Below are positions 13,564 to 20,600 of a stretch of 22,661 nt of DNA, in pieces. Source of the stretch: a virus. The notes beneath the pieces are model-generated. The model was not told where the DNA came from. It searched no databases and saw nothing but the letters and a program-made list of their open reading frames with translations. Both the position numbers and the translations under genes were made by a program. Each line of letters opens with the position of its first letter. Position 1 is the stretch's first letter. The stretch lies in IMG/VR virus record IMGVR_UViG_3300009512_000087, positions 1 through 22,661 of that record, one strand, 5' to 3'.

Positions 13564-14032
13564 GAAGTTTATGACCGTAAAGGTCGGGGGCCTTAAAGAA
13601 CTAGAAAAGGCCCTTAACGCACTGGACCATGACCTCCATAAGAAAGTGCTGAAAGCCGCAGGTAAGGCCGCAATGGCCCCTGTAGCTGTCAGTGTTCGTA
13701 ACAACGTCCCTAGAGACACTGGAGGACTGGCTGGAACAATACGTCTAAGTGCTACAACAGATCCTAGGCGGCTAAAGAAAGCAGGTCGTAAGGCCTCGAT
13801 GATTGCCTCAGTATCCGCAGGTCGTGGAAGTAGGAAAGCTGGCGCTACAGGACACCAAGCTCTTAACGTGGAATATGGAAACTCTCGGATTAGGGCACGA
13901 CCATTCATGCGCCCAGCTATCCAAGGTAGAGAGCGGTCCACCATTTTACATTTCAGAAAGCACCTGAGGCTGGGTGTTAACAAAACAGCAAAAACTCAAG
14001 CACGTAGAAACGTAAAACTACGCACATTATAA
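13556..14032 (+). CDS. HK97-gp10-like tail/joining protein
   Basis: A 158-residue basic protein with the gp10-like signature: KVGGLKELEKALNALDHDL at the start, then VSVRNNVPRDTGGLAGTIRL and the late motif VEYGNSRIRARPFMRPAIQ. It resembles the HK97-gp10-like family usually encoded next to the joining and DUF3168 genes. Here it lies after the G/T chaperones and before the tape measure, an unusual place. Its ATG overlaps the T stop by eight bases, with GGAG upstream, so it is coupled to the chaperone genes. A tail assembly or head-tail joining role is inferred from the family. Confidence 0.78.
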   Translation: MSKKFMTVKVGGLKELEKALNALDHDLHKKVLKAAGKAAMAPVAVSVRNNVPRDTGGLAGTIRLSATTDPRRLKKAGRKASMIASVSAGRGSRKAGATGHQALNVEYGNSRIRARPFMRPAIQGRERSTILHFRKHLRLGVNKTAKTQARRNVKLRTL

Positions 14033-14045
14033 TAAGGGATTACTC

Positions 14046-15092
14046 ATGGCAACTATCAGCAGATTATCTGTTGATCTGGTAGCTAATAGCGCGAAGTTCC
14101 GTAAGGACCTAGACAAGGCCTCTAAGAGTGCTAACAAGTCTTTTGGTTCTATGATGAAATCAGCCAAGGCGGCAACTGCCGCATTCGCCGCCGTAGGTGT
14201 AGCCGCAGGTTCTGTATTCATAGCCTCAGCTAAGACCTATGGTAACTTCACAGAAGCATTGCAAGACGTAAAAGCTAAGACCGGAGCTACTAAGCGCCAG
14301 TTAGATGAGCTTTCCGTCTCTATGCGTAATGCCGCTAAAGCAACCAGATTTACAGCAACAGAAACAGCACAAGCAGGAACCTTCCTAGCTCAGGCTGGTT
14401 TAAATGTAAGAGAAATTAACGACGCACTTCGTCCAACTTTGGACCTAGCCGCCGCAACAAAAACAAGTGTACAGAATACAGCCGACTTCATGACTAACAT
14501 CATGAAGGGAATGGGTATGGAGTCTAATGAATTAGAACGTGCCGCTGATGTACTAGCAGTAACAACTGCAAAAAGTAACACAAACCTAACAGACCTAGCG
14601 ACTGCTATGTCCTACGCCGCGCCTTCTGCACGAGCTATGGGCATGGAGATCGAAGAGACCGCTACGCTTATCGGTATGATGGCTAACGCTGGTATCAAGG
14701 GATCTATGGCCGGTACAGCACTGCGTGGATCGTTCGCGGCCCTAGCTACTACAGGCGGTGTCACTGAGAAAGCTATAGCCGACTCTACGGGCGCTATGAC
14801 CCAGCAGGTTAAGGTGCTACGTCGATTAGGTGTGCATACAAAAGACGCGCAAGGTAACGTCCGTGGTCTTACAGATATACTTACAGACCTCAAAGCCGCA
14901 GGCGGTGACGAGCAAGACATGATCGCTATCTTTGGTCGTCGTGCTGGTTCTGCCATGATGCAGTTTATGAATGAAGGCCTAGCCGGTGCCGGTGCCCTTA
15001 AAGAGAAATTAGATAACGCACGTAAGGCCGCTGAGAAGATGGCCGCTACCCAGATGGATAGCCTTAACGGTGACCTACTATTATTTAACTAA
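14046..15092 (+). CDS. tape measure protein, N-terminal part (ends at in-frame TAA)
   Basis: A 348-residue frame that holds the TP901-type tape measure core: ISRLSVDLVANSAKFRKDLD at the start, an Ala-rich helical stretch, then GNFTEALQDVKAKTGATKRQ and the conserved middle (TETAQAGTFLAQAGLNV; IETAT-like EIEETATLIGMMANAGIKGS; GRRAGSAMMQFMNE). The frame stops at TAA (15090-15092) but the protein continues in the same frame, with QLEELQMVVAENGIN directly after. The whole open stretch to 16565 would make 839 residues, a normal tape measure length. As annotated it is either a truncated gene, a readthrough site or a sequence error. Confidence 0.85.
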   Translation: MATISRLSVDLVANSAKFRKDLDKASKSANKSFGSMMKSAKAATAAFAAVGVAAGSVFIASAKTYGNFTEALQDVKAKTGATKRQLDELSVSMRNAAKATRFTATETAQAGTFLAQAGLNVREINDALRPTLDLAAATKTSVQNTADFMTNIMKGMGMESNELERAADVLAVTTAKSNTNLTDLATAMSYAAPSARAMGMEIEETATLIGMMANAGIKGSMAGTALRGSFAALATTGGVTEKAIADSTGAMTQQVKVLRRLGVHTKDAQGNVRGLTDILTDLKAAGGDEQDMIAIFGRRAGSAMMQFMNEGLAGAGALKEKLDNARKAAEKMAATQMDSLNGDLLLFN

Positions 15093-15098
15093 CAGTTA
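15090..15098 (+). other. in-frame TAA with STOP-CAR-YYA context in tape measure
   Basis: The nine bases are TAA CAG TTA. This fits the STOP-CAR-YYA pattern that promotes stop codon readthrough in tobacco mosaic virus and similar viruses. Bacterial readthrough at this context is not established. The upstream and downstream parts share frame and family, so one protein is likely meant. A TAA codon could also have arisen from a sense codon such as TCA by one base change. Confidence 0.8.
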
Positions 15099-15110
15099 GA
15101 AGAGTTACAG

Positions 15111-16565
15111 ATGGTAGTCGCTGAGAATGGTATCAATGATCTGTTCCGTGGTATCACTCAGTCAGCCACTAAGTTTCTTAGGGCCGCTGAACCTGCACTA
15201 GCCTCTATGGCTGTGTACTTCGATGAGATCGCTGTAGGACTTGCTGTCTTAACTGGTGCCGTAGTACTGGTCGGCATAGCCGCGCTTACTACTGCTATGT
15301 GGGGCCTCGCCGTCGCTATGTTGGCTAACCCGATCACATGGATAGTAGCTGGCCTCGTAGCCTTAGGTGTCGCAATCTATAAGACGATCGAGAACTGGGA
15401 TTTTCTTAAGGTAGTATTCCGTAACTTCGTAGGCGAGACTGCTAACTCATTGAAGAACATGGGTCGTAGCTGGAAGAAGATATTTCTCGATATACGTGAT
15501 GGGACCTTAGGTGTCTTCGCTAAGATGCAACTAGGATTCGCTAGGTTTAAGTTAGGTTTTATCACTATATTTAATGAGCTACTACAAGCGGCGCTAGTTA
15601 AGGTTAATAACTTATTAGAAATATACAATAAGATTCCCTTCCTAGATGATGCCACGCCTATAGCTTTCCAGATCGACACTACTCAGGCTACCGCTAAGGT
15701 TGTGGCTCTAGAAAAGAAACTTAAAGAAATCGAAGCTCGTAACAACGCATTTACCGAGTCTATCTTTACCCCTGAGGTATACACCCCTAAGGTAGAAGAC
15801 GGCGGCGCTGGTCTTGATGATGCCACAACTGACAGTGGTGCTGGTGACGGGGAAGATGCAGGCGGACAGAAAGCCAAGACTAGGGGGTTCCTAGAGTCCA
15901 TTAAAATGACGGCTACTGAGTTAGAGTCTATCTTTGATAAGGTGGAAACTAAAGCTCAATCAGTCTTCACATCTATGCTAACAGGCACTCAGTCCCTAGC
16001 CTCAGGGTTTAAGGAACTTGGACAGACTATCCTAACCTCCGTGGTTGGGTCGTTTGTACAGATGGCCCTAACGTACATAAAGCAAAAGCTATTAATGTTC
16101 GCTATGGACAAACTGGGTCTTGGAACCACCACAGCCCTTACCGTCGCCGCAGGTACGACAATGGCTACGGCACTCGCACCAGCCGCCACTATGATGTCCT
16201 TAGCGACAGCAGGGGGAAATGCTATTCCAGCGGCGGCAGGGATTGTATCGACATACGCACTTTCTCAAGGCCTTGCATTATCTGGGCAGTTACACGACGG
16301 TATAGAGAATGTCCCGAATACTGGAACCTATCTACTGGAGCAGGGAGAGAGAGTAGTCGATAAACGTCTTAACAAAGATATGTCATCTTTCTTAGCTGAC
16401 CAGAACCAAGGTGGTAACACCACAACCAATAACCCAACATTGAACTTTAACGTAACTGGCGGCGACGCTGATAATGTTGAACAGATGTTAATGAACCACA
16501 GAGGTAAGTTTGAGGGGATGATTCGCGACATATACGCAGAGTCTGCTCAAAACGCACCTTTCTAA
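15111..16565 (+). CDS. tape measure protein, C-terminal part
   Basis: A 484-codon frame in the same phase as 14046-15092, separated from it only by TAA and six sense codons. It begins MVVAENGINDLFRGI (an ATG with a weak ribosome site) and contains hydrophobic segments around 41-93 (LAVLTGAVVLVGIAALTTAM, WIVAGLVALGVAIYKTI) and 330-385, like the membrane-active parts of tape measures. The end LHDGIENVPNTGTYLLEQGE then RVVDKRLNKDM matches the usual tape measure C-terminal signature. If translated separately it would lack the core domain. Readthrough, nonsense mutation or assembly error are all possible. Confidence 0.8.
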   Translation: MVVAENGINDLFRGITQSATKFLRAAEPALASMAVYFDEIAVGLAVLTGAVVLVGIAALTTAMWGLAVAMLANPITWIVAGLVALGVAIYKTIENWDFLKVVFRNFVGETANSLKNMGRSWKKIFLDIRDGTLGVFAKMQLGFARFKLGFITIFNELLQAALVKVNNLLEIYNKIPFLDDATPIAFQIDTTQATAKVVALEKKLKEIEARNNAFTESIFTPEVYTPKVEDGGAGLDDATTDSGAGDGEDAGGQKAKTRGFLESIKMTATELESIFDKVETKAQSVFTSMLTGTQSLASGFKELGQTILTSVVGSFVQMALTYIKQKLLMFAMDKLGLGTTTALTVAAGTTMATALAPAATMMSLATAGGNAIPAAAGIVSTYALSQGLALSGQLHDGIENVPNTGTYLLEQGERVVDKRLNKDMSSFLADQNQGGNTTTNNPTLNFNVTGGDADNVEQMLMNHRGKFEGMIRDIYAESAQNAPF

Positions 16566-16569
16566 ACAT

Positions 16570-16592
16570 AAGGGTCCTTCGGGACCCTTTTC
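16570..16592 (+). terminator. intrinsic terminator after the tape measure
   Basis: AAGGGTCC (16570-16577), TTCG loop, GGACCCTT (16582-16589) gives an 8-bp stem followed by TTC. It is compact and typical of cUUCGg terminators. Confidence 0.85.
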
Positions 16593-16620
16593 TAATACAA
16601 AATTATAATAGGAGGCTAAA

Positions 16621-17094
16621 ATGCCATCACCATTACTACCGACTAGCCCAGCGCCAGTCAGCTACAAGATCACAAGCAAGGTTAATACCCTTAAATCAGA
16701 GTCCTTGTCTGGCAAGATACTGACTCGTAAGGTCGGCGGTCAGCGGTTCGAGGCGACACTGGTATTCCCTCCTATGAACAAGGGCGCATTCAATGCGATA
16801 CACGCCTTCCTAATGGAGCAAGACGGCTCGAACGGGATATTCTACGTTCAAATACCAACCTTCGGGGACACCCACGGAGTGGCTGGGGAGTATGTCAACT
16901 ATTCAAACCACACTAAGATGTACATGGTGAAATCCGATGGCGTCGATACTTATCCTGATCAAATAGTTACCGGTGGGACCGTGGTCTCTAATGTTACATA
17001 TCTACGATGTTCGTTACGTAATAGCGTACAGGTTATCGAGTACGGAACAGATGGAACAGTGCGTCTTGAAATAGATGTTATGGAGAGGCTCTAA
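16621..17094 (+). CDS. distal tail protein (Dit-like)
   Basis: A 157-residue tail protein. Early motifs (LKSESLSGKILTRKVGGQRF then EATLVFPPMNKGAFNAIHAF and LMEQDG) match the tail-tip group in which a GGQRxE...YPPM core is followed by a QxG turn. The second half holds beta strands ending LRCSLRNSVQVIEYG and VRLEIDVMERL. It likely forms the ring between tube and tip. Ribosome site AGGAGG is strong. The next gene overlaps its stop (TAATG). Confidence 0.7.
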   Translation: MPSPLLPTSPAPVSYKITSKVNTLKSESLSGKILTRKVGGQRFEATLVFPPMNKGAFNAIHAFLMEQDGSNGIFYVQIPTFGDTHGVAGEYVNYSNHTKMYMVKSDGVDTYPDQIVTGGTVVSNVTYLRCSLRNSVQVIEYGTDGTVRLEIDVMERL

Positions 17095-17639
17095 TGTTGA
17101 CACTAGATGCCGCTACATTATCAGCACTGGGATCAGACACTTTCGAGTATGCGTACCTCTGTGACCTACCTGCTAACCTCCACTACACCAACCACGCTAC
17201 TAATATTACGATTGGCGGTACAGCTTACATCTCTAATGGACTCGTTTCTGAGTTCTCAGGTGTCGGCCAGACTCAGGCTATAAGTCTGTCGAGCTATACC
17301 CTAAAGTTGAGTAACGTGGCTAACGGCGTGGCCCGTGGTTACACACAGACAAACTACAGAGGCCACGCGGCCACTATCTATCTCGCAATACTTGTTGATG
17401 GATCTGTAGTGGGTACCCCCACGGTTATATATAAGGGGACTCTCGATACTTTCGCTGTCAAAGAAACAAACAAAACATCTGCACTGACGCTGAGACTTAC
17501 CTCTCACTGGGCGAACTACAACCAGAAAGGAGGCCGGTACACAAGCGACTCAGTACAGCAAAGCCTGTACACGGGCGACACTATATTTAAATTTGCACAC
17601 GAGGAGAGTTCTGATTCTCTTGGGTGGGGCAAACGATAA
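17094..17639 (+). CDS. tail tip protein, DUF2163-like
   Basis: A 181-residue protein. The strand order is typical of a DUF2163-like tip protein: DTFEYAYLCDLPANLHYTNH, TNITIGGTAYISNGLVSEFS, AISLSSYTLKLSNVANGVAR, NYRGHAATIYLAILVDGSVV, VIYKGTLDTFAVKETN then ALTLRLTSHWANYNQKGGRY. It likely connects the distal tail ring with the hub. No peptidase motif is seen, so the role of lambda gpK is not covered here. It is coupled to the genes on both sides. Confidence 0.72.
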   Translation: MLTLDAATLSALGSDTFEYAYLCDLPANLHYTNHATNITIGGTAYISNGLVSEFSGVGQTQAISLSSYTLKLSNVANGVARGYTQTNYRGHAATIYLAILVDGSVVGTPTVIYKGTLDTFAVKETNKTSALTLRLTSHWANYNQKGGRYTSDSVQQSLYTGDTIFKFAHEESSDSLGWGKR

Positions 17640-17649
17640 GGAGTAAGGC

Positions 17650-20600
17650 ATGGGATTATCACTCTTAGCATGGGTAGTTATTACGGCTGTCGGTGTTTTG
17701 ACAGCAAGCGCCGTTATGGCTAACAAGCAGAAAAAAGCAATGGAAGATGCCCAAGCTGGTGTCTTAATTCAAAAACAAGGAGGCACCCACCCTATCCCTA
17801 TCGTATATGGTGAGCGCCGGTTAGCCCCTACGAAAGTATGGGAAGATATATCAAAGCAACGTCTACCAGTGTCAAGTCCAGCGACTAGTGCCGACTCATT
17901 CTTCACACATAACAATGAGGCCAGCTATCCCTCTAGTCGTGATGATGAGGACTTCCTACACCGTATCGACGTTTGGTGTCAGGGTCCTATTGAGTCTATT
18001 ACTAGAATAGAGATCGATGACGACTCAGTGCATACGCACAAAAGATTTACAACGGTTAAGAATAACCGACCCCTATACCGTGGACTACACAAGCACGGAG
18101 CAACTAGTCAGAGCATGTTTACAGAGTTAGCTAATGGATTCTCAGGCATAACCACAAGCATGAAAGGTAATGGCATAGCTTGGTCGTGGAACAGCTTCAT
18201 GTACACCGCTGACCGGCCACAGTACTACGGCGACCCTAAGTTAACAGCCCTAGTTAAGGGTGTGCGACTATGGGACCCAAGGGTTAACCCTACTAACTCA
18301 AGTGTAAAAGCATGGTCCAGCAATCCAGCACTTGTATTATTGGACTATCTTACTGCTGATTATGGTAAGGCGCTGGCTGTATCGGACCTCGATATACCCA
18401 GCTTTATAGCGGCGGCCAATGAGTGCGACATAGTTGTTAATCTTCCTGCCGCTGTGCCATTCGGCGGCGCAGGACAGCTTGTCTATGTTGCGGCTATAGG
18501 TGAGTACGTGTTTATCCCATCCGGTGATGTTAATCCTAATGGTGGTACTGATACTCAGAAGGAAAGATTTACATGTAATATCGTATTACAGCCTGATGTT
18601 GACAGTAAGGAAAACGTCACGGAGATCTTGAAGACCTTTAAAGGTGCCCTCCCTTTCATTAATGGTAAATATGTACTATCTATGGAAGTAGCCGCTACCT
18701 CTGTTATGTCTTTTGATAATTCTAATATCATTGACGGCGTTTCTATAAGCTATGGGGACCGATCAAAACGTCTTAACCAAGTTACTGTAAAGTTCCCTAA
18801 TGCCCTGAAGGGTTATAAGGAAGACGCGGTTACGTGGCCTAAATCTACTGATGCTCAATACACGAGCCTACTAGCTGAAGACTCCGGTGAGAAGCTGACT
18901 ACTGAAGCTAAGATCTCAGGTGTCACTAGCTTCTATCAGGCTGAAGATCTCGCTGAGTTTATGGTCAGAGATAGTAGGAACCAAAGGTCTATAGTCTTTA
19001 GAACACAGCCCTTAGCCTTACAGCTAGAGCCTAACGATATAATAACGGTTACTACAGGTGCTCTTAACTACGTAGCACAGCCTTACAGAGTGCGCGAGGT
19101 TAAGCTGGGTAAAGATCTTACTGTTGAGGTTATTGCTCAAGAGTACGACCCTACCATATACCCTTGGCATGTCGGCGATGCTGAGCCAGTCCCCGAGTAT
19201 ACGCCTAACAAAAGGTTTGCTACGCCTGCTGATATGCAGAACGTAGCCGGTACCGGTGTTACTCTAGTTAATGTTGACACCACTGCTAATACTAATATCG
19301 TAGTCACTTGGGACGCTATCGTCTCAGGGACCTCAGCGGTTGATATAATCCAGATAGGTTATAAACTACAAAGTGCTACTGAATACGCATGGAATGTGAT
19401 CCCACCTGAGCAGACAGAAACTACTTTAGTAGGACTACAGGATGATGCGACGTATGACATCATAGCTCGGTATCGGAACATGGTAGGTAATACTTCGGAT
19501 AATGTAACCATAACGGTTATAACACCTGATGCAGAGACTGGATTTACTGATGGTATCGATGGCGTTAACGGATTAGACGGTGCTAATGGTGTTGATGGCT
19601 TAGATGGCACTAATGGAATCAATGGCGTTGATGGATCTAACGGTCAGACGTCATACTTTCATGTGGCTTATGCTGACACTATTTCTGGCGCTGGGTTCTC
19701 TCAGTCTCCTGCTGATAAGGACTACATAGGTACATACGTAGACTTCACAGTAGCTGACTCAAGTACTGCTAGTGACTACTCATGGAAACTAATAGCTGGC
19801 GCTCAAGGTGAGGACGGTACTCATGGTATTAATGGCGTTAATGGCACTGATGGTACAGACTCCTACCTACACATTGCCTACGCTGACACTGCGTCTGGTG
19901 GCGGTTTTTCCCAGTCTCCTACCGGTAAGGACTACATAGGTACATACGTAGACGCCGTTTTAATTGACTCTACCTCTGCCTCTGCCTACACATGGACACT
20001 ATACGTCGGCGCTGATGGTATCGATGGCGTTAACGGATTAGACGGTGCTAATGGTGTTGACGGCTTAGATGGCACTAATGGAATCAATGGCGTTAATGGA
20101 TCTAACGGTCAGACGACATACTTTCATGTGGCTTATGCTGATACTATTTCTGGCGCTGGGTTCTCTCAGTCTCCTTCAGGTAAGGACTATATAGGTACCT
20201 ACGTAGACTTCACTCAGACTGACTCTAACTCCGCCAGTGCTTACACATGGAAACTTATAGCCGGAGCACAGGGTGAGGACGGTACCGATGGTATTAATGG
20301 GGTTAATGGTGATGATGGAACAACATCCTACCTACACATTGCCTACGCTGACACTGCGTCTGGTGGCGGTTTATCACAGTCCCCAACTAATAAGAAGTAT
20401 ATTGGTACTTATGTGGATGGCAATCCTACTGACTCTACCTCAAGCGCCGCCTATACGTGGGCCTTGTATGTCGGAGATGATGGGGCGGATGGTGTTGATG
20501 GTATCGATGGCGTTAACGGATTAGACGGTGCTAATGGTATTGATGGTATTGATGGTGATGATGGTATCAACGGTGAAGATGGTGATAATGGTCAGACTAC

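Noticed and set aside
15090-15092. Reassignment of TAA to a sense codon across the genome
   Set aside because: Many other genes here end normally in TAA, including capsid, protease and large terminase.
16604-16609. TATAAT after the tape measure terminator
   Set aside because: AT-rich context, with no -35 box at the right distance.
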